A stretch of 64,000 nucleotides of DNA from Oceanospirillales bacterium. GTDB taxonomy: Bacteria; Pseudomonadota; Gammaproteobacteria; Pseudomonadales; Balneatricaceae. The translations under genes were made by a program, and so were the position numbers. Under the pieces are notes generated by a model. The model had not been told where the DNA came from, did no database searches, and saw nothing but the letters and a program-made list of their open reading frames with translations. The DNA is taken from contig JAAEYW010000007.1 in the NCBI GenBank assembly GCA_018223185.1, positions 124,001-188,000 on the forward strand. The letters are read 5' to 3'. Positions 47,105 to 56,870 of the stretch are shown in pieces (positions within the stretch are counted from its first letter, which is position 1; every line of letters starts with the position of its first letter).

Positions 47105-48355
47105 TTAAAAACCATTACCTGATCCGGAATAGAGTTGCGCCGCAAAATCTTCAGACATCTGCTGCCAGCGGGAAAGTTTATGCTGCAACCCCAGACGAGT
47201 CAGATATTTTTCATTGATCCGGCTACTGATACGGCAATTATTAAGATTAACCACATCCGGCAAAATAGAATCTGCCAGGTGAACCGCGGTTAATGGGGTG
47301 AATTTGTCACTGGAAGTTGCGTTCGGGTTAGAGTGATAGAGAACCGCTTCCACCACTTCTGGCGGCAGATTCCAGAGTCCCAGCATATACGCACCGACCT
47401 CCATATGCGTAACACCCAGCCGGAGCTTTTCAATCGCGTAGAGAGGATGATCCAACATCGCCGCTTCCTGAAGCACGGCACTGTAATGTTCCGCTTCACG
47501 GGTTGCAATCACCAGCATACCGATATCCTGAAGCAGTGCGGCCAGAAACGCCTTATCGGCGATATCAGCACTTACCCGCTGCTCGCGACAGATCGCCCGG
47601 GCAAACCGGCCAACCACCATACAGCGATCAAACAGGTTTTCGAAGGAAAACCCGGACCAGTTCCGGTCCTGAGGAAAGTGTTCAAATATACGCGACACCA
47701 GAAACAGATCCCGAATCTGTCTTACCCCCAGAATCACCACCGCATCTTTGATTTTAAAAACCTTACTGCTGAGCGCAAAGAATGCAGAGTTCACCAACTG
47801 AAGGATTTTGGCGCTCATCGCCGGATCCCGTTCAATGATGGCAGCAATCTCAGCAGCCCCGGTTGTATCAGATGCCAGTGCATCGTTAAGCGCAACATAA
47901 ACACCCGGCAGAGAGGGCAACCTTTCGATCGCTCCGACATACTCCCTGATCACCGCTTTATTACTCGACTGAATGAGACGCAGGCTCTGCCCGACCTCAT
48001 GGAACAGTTCGGCAACACCGGACGTAAACAGCAGTGAACGGTGACAAAGCTCAGATGCTTTGGCTACCTGATAACTCTGCAGTCCGTCATTGAGCATAAT
48101 CCGGATAATACCCGGGTACTTAGCAACAACTTTGCGTAACCAGTTATAACGAAACTCAAAATTATCCTGGCTCAGCTGAACAACAATCACCTGATAATTC
48201 CTCCGTTCGAGCATCTCCATGGCCTGATCAGGCATCTTAGCCTGATTCATTGTGACCTTGCCTTTCAGCTCTGCAGGGGCATTGTTCAGATCAGCCAGCG
48301 GTTTGCCGAACCAAAGCACCGCAATTTTATCTTCCTTAAGAATATATTCGAACAT
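47105..48355 (-). CDS. HDOD-domain signalling protein
   Basis: A 416-residue protein with an HDOD domain, a catalytically inactive HD relative found in bacterial signalling proteins. The domain spans about 145-340: IERLPSLPGVYVALNDALAS, IIERDPAMSAKILQLVNSAF, then FLAALLQDIGMLVIATREAE. The first 130 residues look like a receiver-type fold (KIAVLWFGKPLADLN, then QVIVVQLSQDNFEFRY) without a clear phospho-acceptor aspartate. ATG 48355 has GGAGAGG six bases upstream; a longer TTG start at 48424 is unlikely. No partner is adjacent. Confidence 0.85.
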   Translation of the reverse strand: MFEYILKEDKIAVLWFGKPLADLNNAPAELKGKVTMNQAKMPDQAMEMLERRNYQVIVVQLSQDNFEFRYNWLRKVVAKYPGIIRIMLNDGLQSYQVAKASELCHRSLLFTSGVAELFHEVGQSLRLIQSSNKAVIREYVGAIERLPSLPGVYVALNDALASDTTGAAEIAAIIERDPAMSAKILQLVNSAFFALSSKVFKIKDAVVILGVRQIRDLFLVSRIFEHFPQDRNWSGFSFENLFDRCMVVGRFARAICREQRVSADIADKAFLAALLQDIGMLVIATREAEHYSAVLQEAAMLDHPLYAIEKLRLGVTHMEVGAYMLGLWNLPPEVVEAVLYHSNPNATSSDKFTPLTAVHLADSILPDVVNLNNCRISSRINEKYLTRLGLQHKLSRWQQMSEDFAAQLYSGSGNGF

Positions 48356-48829
48356 GACCCTCTCCATACGCACAATAGAGCGGCGCCCCCACCCGCGCCC
48401 TACATTTGCGATAGCTTCACTCAAAAATTAATTTAACAGATTTCTGCAGATACCTGTGCAGATATTCATGCTGCGCGTCATAACTGCCCTGACCACCACT
48501 GGATATGCCTGCGGCATTGCCGGCATATCCCGGCATTAACTCAACCAGTAAAAGAGCCGTAGACTTTAAATTACACCTGCGAGGCAGCCTCAACAGGTGA
48601 TGAATACGCACATCAATACGGCACTCAAACCTACAATTAACAGTTTCTTATGGGGTTTTAGCCTTTTTAAAAAAAACTGTCCAATCGTTGTTACCCAATA
48701 TAGTTAGAATAAATCGACAGCTTTCATTCCCGGACCCGGATAAAAAAGATCCCCTTTCCTTGCTGTAATTTCAGTCATTTAGGAGTAAAATTCCGCGCTT
48801 ATCTCTGCAACCTAGACCTGCTCCGAATC
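48356..48829. other. Divergent spacer between the HDOD gene and metG
   Basis: About 470 bases. On the minus strand a 39-codon frame (ATG near 48536, MPGYAGNAAGISSGGQGSYD onward) ends at 48417, but has no ribosome site. AGGAG at 48781-48785 is too far from the metG ATG to be its ribosome site. No repeat or riboswitch was recognised. Confidence 0.4.
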
Positions 48830-50875
48830 ATGACTGACACACAACGTAAGATTCTTGTTACCAGCGCTCTGCCCTATGCCAACGGCCCGATACACCTGGG
48901 TCACCTGGTAGAGTACATCCAGACTGACATCTGGACCCGCTTCCAGAACCAGCGCGGCAACCACTGCACCTATGTCTGTGCGGACGATGCCCATGGCACC
49001 CCGATTATGCTGAAAGCAGACCAGATGGGGGTTACGCCAGAAGAGCTGATTAGTCAGGTGAGCCAGGAACACCAGCGTGATTTCGCAGGCTTTATGGTGG
49101 GGTTTGATAACTACTACTCCACTCACTCGGAAGAGAACAAACACTTTGCCTCGCTGATCTATACCCGTCTGCGTGACGGTGGTCATATCTCGAAAAAGAC
49201 CATCACCCAGGCATATGATCCGGAAAAAGAGATGTTCCTGCCGGACCGTTTTGTTAAAGGCGACTGTCCCAAATGTGGTGCTCAGGACCAGTACGGCGAC
49301 TCCTGTGAAGCCTGCGGTGCAACCTACAGCCCGGTTGAACTGAAGAATGCTTACTCTGCAGTCTCCGGTGCCAAACCGATTGAGAAAGAGTCTGAGCACT
49401 ATTTCTTCAAACTGGGTGATTTTGAAAAGTTCCTGCGTAACTGGGTCGACACCTGTGTACAGGAACAGATGATCCATAAGCTCAACGAATGGTTTGAATC
49501 GGGCCTGCAAAACTGGGATATCTCCCGCGATGCGCCATACTGGGGCTTTGAAATCCCCGATGCGCCGGGCAAATATTTCTATGTCTGGCTGGATGCCCCA
49601 ATCGGCTATATCGCCAGTTTCAAAAACTGGTGTGATAAAAACGCAGTCGACTTTGATGAATACTGGAATGAAGCATCCGATACCGAGCTGTACCACTTTA
49701 TCGGTAAAGATATCGCCTACTTTCACACGCTCTTCTGGCCTGCCATGCTGGAAGGTGCCGGTTTCCGTAAACCGACTAAAGTGTTCTGCCACGGCTTCCT
49801 GACTGTAAATGGTCAGAAAATGTCGAAGTCTCGCGGCACCTTTATTATGGCGGAAACCTATCTGAAGCATCTGCGCCCTGAATACCTGCGTTATTACTTT
49901 GCCGCAAAGCTGGGATCGGGTATTGATGATATCGACCTCAGCCTGGACGATTTCCGGATGCGGGTAAATGCCGATCTGGTGAACAAGGTCGTCAATATCG
50001 CTTCCCGCTGCGCCGGATTCATCCATAAGAAATTCGATGGCCAACTGGCTGTCTCACTGACAGAGCCCGCTCTGTATGATGAAGCGATCGCTTCCGGCGA
50101 GCTGATTGCAAACGCTTATGAAGCACGGGAATACGGCAAAGCGATGCGGGAGATCATGCATCTGGCCGACAAAGCTAACCAGTATATCGATGCAGCAGAG
50201 CCCTGGGTTCTGGCAAAGCAGGAAGGTAAAGAGCAGCAGGTTCAGGATTGCTGCACCATGGGTATAAACCTGTTCCGGGTTATTATCTCCTATCTCGCAC
50301 CGGTGCTGCCTCAGGTTGCTGAAGACACTGCTGCATTCCTGAATATTGACGGCTTTGCCTGGGACGCGATTAAGACTCCCCTGCTGGACCACAAGATCAA
50401 TAAGTTTAAGCCTCTGATGCAGCGCGTTGATGAAGACAGCGTTAATGCCATGATCGAAGACAGCAAAGCAACCCTGGCAGCAATCGCAGCTTCAACACCT
50501 GCAGCACCTGCGGCAGAGAAAACGGAACTGGAGAAAAATCCGGTTGCCGATGAGATTACCTTTGATGACTTTGCCAAAGTTGATCTTCGGGTGGCCCGCA
50601 TTGCCAAAGCTGAGCATGTTAAAGGCGCGGATAAGCTACTACAGCTGACACTGGACCTGGGCGGCGAAACCCGCAATGTCTTTGCCGGCATTAAATCCGC
50701 TTACAACCCAGAAGACCTGGAAGGCAAACTCACTGTCATGGTGGCAAATCTGGCACCACGAAAGATGAAGTTCGGTATGTCCGAAGGAATGGTGCTGGCA
50801 GCAGGCCCGGGTGGCAGAGACCTGTGGATTCTGGAACCTCATGAGGGCGCTCAGCCCGGCATGCGAATCATGTAA
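48830..50875 (+). CDS. metG: Methionyl-tRNA synthetase
   Basis: A 681-residue class I synthetase that charges tRNA-Met. The HIGH motif is [10 protein letters not shown] (about 19-28), the zinc knuckle has [19 protein letters not shown] (about 145-163), and the second signature is [11 protein letters not shown] (about 328-338). The C-terminal dimerising tRNA-binding domain is present (from about 575: [20 protein letters not shown]), joined by an Ala/Pro-rich linker. Length equals E. coli MetG. An intrinsic terminator follows. Confidence 0.97.
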   Translation: MTDTQRKILVTSALPYANGPIHLGHLVEYIQTDIWTRFQNQRGNHCTYVCADDAHGTPIMLKADQMGVTPEELISQVSQEHQRDFAGFMVGFDNYYSTHSEENKHFASLIYTRLRDGGHISKKTITQAYDPEKEMFLPDRFVKGDCPKCGAQDQYGDSCEACGATYSPVELKNAYSAVSGAKPIEKESEHYFFKLGDFEKFLRNWVDTCVQEQMIHKLNEWFESGLQNWDISRDAPYWGFEIPDAPGKYFYVWLDAPIGYIASFKNWCDKNAVDFDEYWNEASDTELYHFIGKDIAYFHTLFWPAMLEGAGFRKPTKVFCHGFLTVNGQKMSKSRGTFIMAETYLKHLRPEYLRYYFAAKLGSGIDDIDLSLDDFRMRVNADLVNKVVNIASRCAGFIHKKFDGQLAVSLTEPALYDEAIASGELIANAYEAREYGKAMREIMHLADKANQYIDAAEPWVLAKQEGKEQQVQDCCTMGINLFRVIISYLAPVLPQVAEDTAAFLNIDGFAWDAIKTPLLDHKINKFKPLMQRVDEDSVNAMIEDSKATLAAIAASTPAAPAAEKTELEKNPVADEITFDDFAKVDLRVARIAKAEHVKGADKLLQLTLDLGGETRNVFAGIKSAYNPEDLEGKLTVMVANLAPRKMKFGMSEGMVLAAGPGGRDLWILEPHEGAQPGMRIM

Positions 50876-50920
50876 GAGTACTCTTAAAGTTATCTTTAAT
50901 GGTTTATCTTAGTTATCTTA

Positions 50921-50947
50921 AAGGCACTGGAGAGTGCCTTTTTTATT
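50921..50947 (+). terminator. Intrinsic terminator after metG
   Basis: AAGGCACT (50921-50928) pairs with AGTGCCTT (50933-50940) around a tight loop, followed by six Ts. Confidence 0.88.
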
Positions 50948-50958
50948 GAGGAAACAAA

Positions 50959-51423
50959 ATGGCCCAGGAAATTGAACGTAAATTTCTCGTGAATATGGAT
51001 AAAGTTGACCTGCCAGAACAGGGCCTGACCATCTGTCAGGGCTATATTCAGACAACAGACAACACAACCGTACGTATTCGCATCATGGGCGAGAAAGCAT
51101 TTCTGACCCTGAAAGGAGAAACTCAGGGCCTCTCCCGCAGTGAGTTTGAATATGAGATTCCCGTTACAGATGCCCGGCAAATGCTGGATGAGTTTTGCAA
51201 AGGCCCGGTCGTTGATAAAACCCGCTACCTCATCACTCACAAAACCCATCTATGGGAACTGGATATTTTTACCGGTGACAATGAAGGTCTGGTCATTGCA
51301 GAAGTTGAGCTGGACAGTGAAGATGAAAGACCTGAGCTGCCTGACTGGATTACCGAAGAGGTGACCGGCGATAAACGCTATTATAATTCTAACCTGCTCA
51401 CACACCCTTTCAAAAACTGGTAG
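50959..51423 (+). CDS. CYTH-domain triphosphate tunnel phosphatase
   Basis: A 154-residue protein consisting of a single CYTH domain. The diagnostic ExExK motif is EIERKFLV (about 4-11), and further tunnel residues occur in TVRIRIMGEKAFLTLKGE, RSEFEYEIP, KTRYLI and LVIAEVELDSEDE. Short bacterial CYTH proteins such as Nitrosomonas NE1496 hydrolyse inorganic triphosphate; class II adenylate cyclases share the fold. I favour triphosphatase. The start has GAGG upstream. srkA follows after 4 bases. Confidence 0.85.
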   Translation: MAQEIERKFLVNMDKVDLPEQGLTICQGYIQTTDNTTVRIRIMGEKAFLTLKGETQGLSRSEFEYEIPVTDARQMLDEFCKGPVVDKTRYLITHKTHLWELDIFTGDNEGLVIAEVELDSEDERPELPDWITEEVTGDKRYYNSNLLTHPFKNW

Positions 51424-51427
51424 ACCG

Positions 51428-52411
51428 ATGACAACACTGCACCCGTTTGAACACCTGACACCCAGCTTTATTCAGGACGCCATTGAAAGCCTGGGCTATC
51501 TCTGTGATGGACGGGTATTTGGTCTTAACAGCTACGAAAACCGTGTCTATCAGGTTGGCATTGAAGAAAGTGAGCCTCTGATCGCTAAGTTTTACCGCCC
51601 GGCCCGCTGGAGCAGAGAACAGATTCTGGAAGAACACCAGTTCTGCTTTGAATTGATAGAACAGGAACTGCCGGTCGTTGCACCACTGAAACGCGATGGC
51701 GAAAGTCTGTTCAGTTATGGTGACTTTATGTTTGCCCTGTTTCCCCGCAAGGGCGGACATGCACCAGAACTGGATAATATGGACAACCTGTTCATATTGG
51801 GACGAATGCTCGGACGGATTCACACTATCGGTGCCAGCCGCCCATTCATCCACAGACCCGGGATTGATATCGCCAGTTACGGCCATGAAAGTGCAAAACT
51901 GATCAGCGAGCACTTTATTCCCGCTGAACTGAAAACCTCCTACGACACACTCACCACTGACCTGCTCAGACTGATGGAACAAAACTGGCAGGCCTGTGAA
52001 CCGATCAACCGGATCAGGGTTCACGGTGACTGCCATATCGGCAATATGCTCTGGCGGGACAACGCGCCACACTTTGTTGATTTTGATGACGCCCGTATGG
52101 CTCCGGCCATCCAGGATATCTGGATGCTACTGTCCGGTGATCGGGACAGTCAGCAGGCACAGCTACTTGAAATCATCGAAGGTTACAGCGAATTCTGCGA
52201 TTTTAATCCGGCCCAGCTGAGACTGACTGAAACCCTGCGCACCCTGCGGATTATGAACTACGCTGCCTGGATCGCCCGCCGCTGGGAAGACCCTGCGTTT
52301 CCCCACAACTTTCCCTGGTTCAACACTGTACGCTACTGGAGCGAACATATTCTGGAACTGAGGGAGCAGCTGTTTGCCCTGCAGGAGCAGCCGTTGCAAC
52401 TGTATAATTAG
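51428..52411 (+). CDS. srkA: Stress-response kinase SrkA (YihE/RdoA)
   Basis: A 327-residue Ser/Thr kinase of the choline-kinase-like fold. In E. coli it protects against programmed death under stress. Seen: SYENRVYQVGIEESEPLIAK (ATP-site Lys), the catalytic loop RVHGDCHIGNMLW (Asp and Asn, about 197-209) and the metal-binding FVDFDDARMAPAIQDIW. The length and HNFPWFNTVRYWSEHIL near the end agree with SrkA. It forms an operon with the CYTH gene. Confidence 0.93.
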   Translation: MTTLHPFEHLTPSFIQDAIESLGYLCDGRVFGLNSYENRVYQVGIEESEPLIAKFYRPARWSREQILEEHQFCFELIEQELPVVAPLKRDGESLFSYGDFMFALFPRKGGHAPELDNMDNLFILGRMLGRIHTIGASRPFIHRPGIDIASYGHESAKLISEHFIPAELKTSYDTLTTDLLRLMEQNWQACEPINRIRVHGDCHIGNMLWRDNAPHFVDFDDARMAPAIQDIWMLLSGDRDSQQAQLLEIIEGYSEFCDFNPAQLRLTETLRTLRIMNYAAWIARRWEDPAFPHNFPWFNTVRYWSEHILELREQLFALQEQPLQLYN

Positions 52412-52459
52412 GATCAGTTGCCAGAACGGGTCTTTTGCGACGCTCTGGCTGCCAGCCAA

Positions 52460-53014
52460 CTAACCGATTCTGAACCACCCGCCACAACTTTCCACGCCAA
52501 ACGATCCATTCCGCTCCCCAGCCAGCTCTGCCAGCTGATAGAAAACGTTACGGCTTAAGCGCCCCTCCATACCATAACGCACCATCAGATAGGGAGAGGG
52601 CTCTCCGGTATCGGGATCAGTTTCAACCCGCAGCGGGTGTTCCGCTGACGCGATAACAACATCATCGGTGGATGAGGTAAACACCAGCTCCTGCCCCTTT
52701 TCACCCTGTCGCACTTCAAGGCTGGTGAAAAAGAAGGGGGCATCTTCTACCTGTATCCCGACCTTCTCAACCGGAGTGACCAGAAAATAGCGATCATCTT
52801 CACGCCACAAAATTGTAGAGAACAACTTTACCATTGCCGCTCTTTTAATCTCACCACCCTCATGTATCCAGCGCCCGTCACGGGTAATCTGGATATCAAG
52901 ATCACCACTGAACTCTGGCTTCCACTGATGCACCGGAGGCAGTGAATGCGACTTTTTAAGATCACTGTCCAATAGTGTCTGGATCGATTTAAGATCCGGT
53001 TTCTTATTACTCAC
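52460..53014 (-). CDS. DUF1285 family protein
   Basis: A 184-residue protein of family DUF1285, whose structures show a two-domain fold but whose function is unknown. Recognisable parts are PPVHQWKPEFSGDLDIQITR, DGRWIHEGGEIKRAAMVKLF, LWREDDRYFLVTPVEKVGIQ and DAPFF. I chose the GTG at 53014, which has AAGGA six bases upstream; two further GTGs lie upstream at 53032 and 53038. It is convergent with srkA. Confidence 0.82.
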   Translation of the reverse strand: MSNKKPDLKSIQTLLDSDLKKSHSLPPVHQWKPEFSGDLDIQITRDGRWIHEGGEIKRAAMVKLFSTILWREDDRYFLVTPVEKVGIQVEDAPFFFTSLEVRQGEKGQELVFTSSTDDVVIASAEHPLRVETDPDTGEPSPYLMVRYGMEGRLSRNVFYQLAELAGERNGSFGVESCGGWFRIG

Positions 53015-53219
53015 GATATATCCTTCTCTCACTGACACACTGTTATCTTTATTGTATTTCAGCTGACATTAAATCGGCTCATACTAACTACAAAAAATTT
53101 CACCTTATAACTTAAACATATGAAAGAGATTCATTGTTAGAATAGATCCTGCTTAAACAACCCCACCCGCGGTTGAAACAGCGACACATTACATATCTAA
53201 CAAACTGACGGATACCCAG

Positions 53220-54176
53220 ATGAGTAACTCACAACTGAAACAGAAATTCGCTGACCCAAAGCGCGGCGTCTATTTTATTGGCACTACCCCGCCGAAGTCT
53301 TCTGTTTCTATGGAGCAGTTATCCGAGATCGGTAATAAGTTGCTAGAACGTCTGCAGCAGATTGATTATGACGGTGTCATCGTCTATGACATTCAGGATG
53401 AGAGCAGCCGTATCGACAAGCCCCGTCCGTTTCCATTTATGAATACCCATGATCCCCGTGACTATTCAGCAATTCTGCGAGAGAAATCCGGACGCCCGAT
53501 AATCACGTATAAAAGCGTATCCCAGCGCAATAAAGATGATTTTAATGACTGGCTGGACAAAGCCTGGTGCCCGCATGGCGTGAGAGATATCGTTCTGGTT
53601 GGCAGCCCCTCTTCCGACGGTGATATCACCCTAACACTGCCACAAGCCTATAGCGCGCTGAAGGAACACAGTCTCGACTTTAATCTGGGTGGTGTCACTA
53701 TCGCCGAACGCCATGCCAGTAAGGGGAATGAGCATCTGCGCCTGCTGGAAAAGAGCGCTCAGGGGTGTGAGTTTTTCGTCTCGCAAGCGGTCTATAACCC
53801 GCAGGCCACCATTGATCTGCTGAGCTCTTATGCCCGGGAATGTAAAGAGCGTGGTGTTGAACCCAAACGGATCATCCTGACGTTCACCCCCTGCGGTAGC
53901 GCTAAAACCCTGGAATTTATGGAGTGGCTGGGGATCTCTGTACCCCAGGCAACCCGCCACCGGATTCTGGATGCGCATAACCCGCTGGCGGAATCCATCC
54001 GCATCTGCCGCAACAATCTGGATCAGATTCTGGAAGCCTGCGGCGGTCTGGGTATCCCTCTGGGTCTGAATATCGAGAGCCTGACCAACCGTAAAGAGGA
54101 GATCGATGCAGCGATCCGCCTTTATAAGTTGCTCAAAGCCACTCTCGACCTGAAACTGGCCGAGTTAGAACTTTAA
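53220..54176 (+). CDS. Methylenetetrahydrofolate reductase-like protein
   Basis: A 318-residue protein with the MetF-like TIM-barrel appearance: GVYFIGTTPPKSS at the first strand, RDIVLVGSPSSDGDITLTLP in the middle, and CEFFVSQAVYNPQATIDLLS and NIESLTNRKEEIDAAIRLYK towards the end. MetF reduces 5,10-methylene-THF to 5-methyl-THF with FAD. This group is divergent and has no metF-linked neighbours here, so it may use another substrate. The start was chosen at the first ATG of the conserved region. A terminator follows. Confidence 0.65.
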   Translation: MSNSQLKQKFADPKRGVYFIGTTPPKSSVSMEQLSEIGNKLLERLQQIDYDGVIVYDIQDESSRIDKPRPFPFMNTHDPRDYSAILREKSGRPIITYKSVSQRNKDDFNDWLDKAWCPHGVRDIVLVGSPSSDGDITLTLPQAYSALKEHSLDFNLGGVTIAERHASKGNEHLRLLEKSAQGCEFFVSQAVYNPQATIDLLSSYARECKERGVEPKRIILTFTPCGSAKTLEFMEWLGISVPQATRHRILDAHNPLAESIRICRNNLDQILEACGGLGIPLGLNIESLTNRKEEIDAAIRLYKLLKATLDLKLAELEL

Positions 54177-54195
54177 CTAAGTCCACAGCCTCAAC

Positions 54196-54223
54196 AAAAA
54201 GCCCGTTACATGCGGGCTTTTTT
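54196..54223. terminator. Terminator after the MetF-like gene
   Basis: AAAAAGCCCG (54196-54205) pairs with CGGGCTTTTT (54213-54222). U tracts form on both strands, so it can also end the convergent retropepsin-like gene, whose stop lies just beyond. Confidence 0.88.
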
Positions 54224-54225
54224 GA

Positions 54226-54975
54226 TTACTCTTTATCACTCCCGACAGCAACGGATTGAGTCTCAGGATGCTTCAACGCTTCAAGCACTAACGTAAACTC
54301 CTTATACTTTTCCGGCGCCCAGATAATCTGCTGCTTCTCAAAGTCGATGTTGTAGCGGCCACCACCCAGAATATCCATTCCCAGAAGCCCGTCGAACGGC
54401 TGCGGTCCGCTGGTTTCAATCACAGCGGTGGATTTATTTTCAATCCGGTAGGGCCCCAGCTCTATCCGGTCAAACACCACTCTTTCAGTTTTGATCAGCC
54501 CGCCACCAGCAACCTGTGCATAGCCGGAGTCACGACTGGAAACGTTCAGTGAGCTGACGCCGCCCTTATGGAGCACAGTCATACTGGCTCCGGTATCCAG
54601 AAGCAGATGCAGACGGGCCTTTCGCCCCCGCCAGATGACACTGACCGGAACCAATACCTGGTTGCCCAGAACCCTGACAGGCGTTGTCATCTGTTCCAGT
54701 TTTTTTTCCAGCGCTCGTATCTGCTGTTTTCTGAGATAGTCATCACTTAACTGCTGACGACTTTTCTGACTGGCCAGTTTTTCCTCTTCCGTCATTAGCA
54801 CAACATCGACCTGCTGAGTGGTCTTTCGGTACTGAGGAGGAATTTTGTGGGGGCTATCGACGTAGACTTTTCGCCCGTCTGCATCGGTATAATGAAGAAT
54901 CTCTGCAGACGCAGAAGATAAAAGTGCAGCTAGCGTACAGAGGAATACCGTGAAAAATTTCATAAACCTGCACAT
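54226..54975 (-). CDS. Periplasmic DUF4124 and retropepsin-like aspartic protease
   Basis: A 249-residue exported protein. A signal peptide (about 1-24, ending SSASAEI) leads into a DUF4124 domain (ILHYTDADGRKVYVDSPHKI, about 25-45), a charged coiled-coil stretch (about 62-97) and a retropepsin-like domain with the catalytic LLLDTGASMTVLHKG (about 124-138) and the late FDGLLGMDILGGGRYNIDF. Single-domain retropepsins act as dimers. I chose ATG 54975 with GGGAG eight bases upstream. It follows the 39-codon microprotein and yciH on the same strand. Confidence 0.82.
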   Translation of the reverse strand: MCRFMKFFTVFLCTLAALLSSASAEILHYTDADGRKVYVDSPHKIPPQYRKTTQQVDVVLMTEEEKLASQKSRQQLSDDYLRKQQIRALEKKLEQMTTPVRVLGNQVLVPVSVIWRGRKARLHLLLDTGASMTVLHKGGVSSLNVSSRDSGYAQVAGGGLIKTERVVFDRIELGPYRIENKSTAVIETSGPQPFDGLLGMDILGGGRYNIDFEKQQIIWAPEKYKEFTLVLEALKHPETQSVAVGSDKE

Positions 54976-55026
54976 AACATTCGCTCCCTGTTTTGCATCA
55001 CCGGCGTCCTGCCGGTGCAAGAAAAA

Positions 55027-55146
55027 TCAGTTCCAGAACTGATAAACGCCATTTAACAGGAAAACAGCAACAACCGCCAGAAACAGCAACATAAAACGGA
55101 TCATCAGACAGAACCTGCACACTTTCTTCCTCTTCGGTGCTGCCAT
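55027..55146 (-). CDS. 39-residue membrane microprotein with CxxC
   Basis: On the minus strand an ATG one base after the yciH stop opens a 39-codon frame. The ribosome site GGGAGG lies five bases upstream, inside the last codons of yciH. The product starts MAAPKRKKVCRFCLMIRF, with a basic N-terminus and a CxxC, and continues as one hydrophobic helix ending VYQFWN. The positive-inside rule puts the CxxC in the cytoplasm. The operon yciH-microprotein-retropepsin is tight. The gene is short enough to be missed by automatic callers; no homologue is known to me. Confidence 0.7.
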   Translation of the reverse strand: MAAPKRKKVCRFCLMIRFMLLFLAVVAVFLLNGVYQFWN

Positions 55147-55147
55147 C

Positions 55148-55513
55148 TCAGCCTCCCGCCAGCTTGACGGTAAAGCCCTGCCGCTCAAGCAGCTGCTTTA
55201 GTTTTTCCCGATGATCACCCTGTATTTCAATAATTCCATCCTTGAGCGAACCACCCGTACCGCATTGCTGTTTGAGTTTTTTGGCCAGATCTTTTAACTC
55301 TTTCTCTGCCAGCGGCACGCCACTGATAGTGGTGACACCCTTCCCCTTTCTGCCAGAGGTTTCACGGCGAATCCGGACAATTCCATCCAGACTATCCAGC
55401 CTTTCCTGATCGGACAACTGATCACAGATACACTGATCAACAGACTCTTTACAACCCGGGCAGAGCGCCCCTTTCTCAGTAGAAAATACCAGATTACTCA
55501 GCTGATCACGCAT
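55148..55513 (-). CDS. yciH: SUI1-family translation factor YciH
   Basis: A 121-residue eIF1/SUI1 relative. In E. coli YciH affects start-site fidelity and represses translation under stress. An N-terminal zinc-like CPGCKESVDQCIC (CxxC and CxC) is followed by the SUI1 fold with GRKGKGVTTISGVP, LKQQCGTGGSLKDGIIEIQG and DHREKLKQLLERQGF. The ATG at 55513 is taken; a GTG at 55519 is two codons upstream. It is upstream of the 39-codon microprotein. Confidence 0.92.
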   Translation of the reverse strand: MRDQLSNLVFSTEKGALCPGCKESVDQCICDQLSDQERLDSLDGIVRIRRETSGRKGKGVTTISGVPLAEKELKDLAKKLKQQCGTGGSLKDGIIEIQGDHREKLKQLLERQGFTVKLAGG

Positions 55514-55550
55514 TGACACGACTAGATACCCTATTGATTACAGAATTCTG

Positions 55551-56870
55551 TTAGTTGACTGACAAACCACCTATCTGACGAGACAGGTAGGTGGCGTAAT
55601 TGTCGGTCATTCCACCGATAAAATCGAGTACACGCATATAGGATTGATACAGAGGCCACTTCGGATCAGGGCTGTGAATCCCCATCAGGCTGATGATCTT
55701 CTGACTACGATAACTCATCTGATCACGAGCCTGTGTATGCTGTTCATAGGCGGCAGCACAAAAAGAATCCAGCAGACTTCCCAGGGTACTGTAAGCACCC
55801 ACCTCAAGTTCTGCTTTGCGGTTATCCGGAAACACCCGTTCACTGGCCAGGGTTTTAGCCTTTGCCAGCCCCTCACACACATCCGGATGACCGTCAGCCA
55901 ACAACTCACCGGCATACTCGCCAGCCATAATCAGTGACAAATTAGCCATAAAGGCAGACACGGTCGACTCAACCATATTTTCCATCGCCATGCCGCGCAG
56001 TGCGGATATTTTGCGACGCGCTGACGCCTGGGTGAAAAAAATCTGATCTTCATAGTTAAGATCACCACAGATCTGCAGCATAATCGGTTTAATATCGTTA
56101 AAGCCGAGAATATTCAGCTCTATTGCGTCCTCAAGATCAAGGATTGCGTAGCAGATATCATCTGCAGCCTCTACAAGGTAGGCAAGTGGGTGGCGGCACC
56201 AGTAGTCCTCTCCCAGTTTAACCAGGCCCAGCTCCCGTCCCAGCGCATTAAGAATTTCCCGCTCGGTACCAAAGCTACTGAATTTACCTTTATTTCCCGC
56301 CCGTTCCACCGTCCAGGGATATTTCAGCAGAGTGCCCAGTGTCGGGTAGGTCAGCCTCAGGCCACCGTCAAACAGGTGATTTTCTATCCGGGTAACTACT
56401 CTGAACCCCTGCGCATTACCTTCAAAGGTTTGCAGATCAAGCAACTCAGCTGCTGACAACTCTTCAAGATAACGTTTGGGGGCCTCATGCTTAAACCAGT
56501 CCCGAATAGCAAACTCCCCCGCATGTCCAAATGGCGGATTACCAATATCATGTGCCAGGCAGGCGGACTGCACGATAGTTCCCAGATCGTGGGGGCTGAT
56601 CCATGATGGCAACTGATCCTGTAACAGCTCACCTACCCGTATACCCAGACTCCGTCCCAGGCTTCCCACCTCAATACTGTGGGTCAGACGGGTATGGATA
56701 TGATCATTCAGTGAGAGCGGATGCACCTGCGTTTTACGCCCCAGTCGCCGAAATGCACTGGAGAAAACAATGCGGTCATGATCCTTATGAAAATGGCTTC
56801 GTCCAACCTCATCAGGGGTCAGGTTTTCATGGCCATAACGCTTAGCTGTCAGAAGCTTATCCCACTCCAT
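55551..56870 (-). CDS. dgt: Deoxyguanosinetriphosphate triphosphohydrolase
   Basis: A 439-residue HD-domain enzyme that splits dGTP, and possibly other dNTPs, to the nucleoside and triphosphate, controlling the dNTP pool. Typical: SSAFRRLGRKTQVHPL, HIHTRLTHSIEVGSLGRSLG, the HD motif in ACLAHDIGNPPFGHAGEFAI (about 109-128) and YLVEAADDICYAILDLEDAI. It belongs to the broad dGTPase group of about 440 residues. yciH lies 37 bases downstream on the same strand. Confidence 0.93.
   Translation of the reverse strand: MEWDKLLTAKRYGHENLTPDEVGRSHFHKDHDRIVFSSAFRRLGRKTQVHPLSLNDHIHTRLTHSIEVGSLGRSLGIRVGELLQDQLPSWISPHDLGTIVQSACLAHDIGNPPFGHAGEFAIRDWFKHEAPKRYLEELSAAELLDLQTFEGNAQGFRVVTRIENHLFDGGLRLTYPTLGTLLKYPWTVERAGNKGKFSSFGTEREILNALGRELGLVKLGEDYWCRHPLAYLVEAADDICYAILDLEDAIELNILGFNDIKPIMLQICGDLNYEDQIFFTQASARRKISALRGMAMENMVESTVSAFMANLSLIMAGEYAGELLADGHPDVCEGLAKAKTLASERVFPDNRKAELEVGAYSTLGSLLDSFCAAAYEQHTQARDQMSYRSQKIISLMGIHSPDPKWPLYQSYMRVLDFIGGMTDNYATYLSRQIGGLSVN

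Noticed and set aside
48417-48611. Minus-strand 64-codon frame (or 39 codons from an internal ATG) before the HDOD gene
   Set aside because: Amino-acid composition looks partly protein-like, but there is no ribosome site, and the stop lies outside the HDOD gene start I favour. Left unassigned.
48812-50044. 410-codon frame antisense to metG
   Set aside because: It lies wholly over the well-supported metG gene and shows no recognisable domain.
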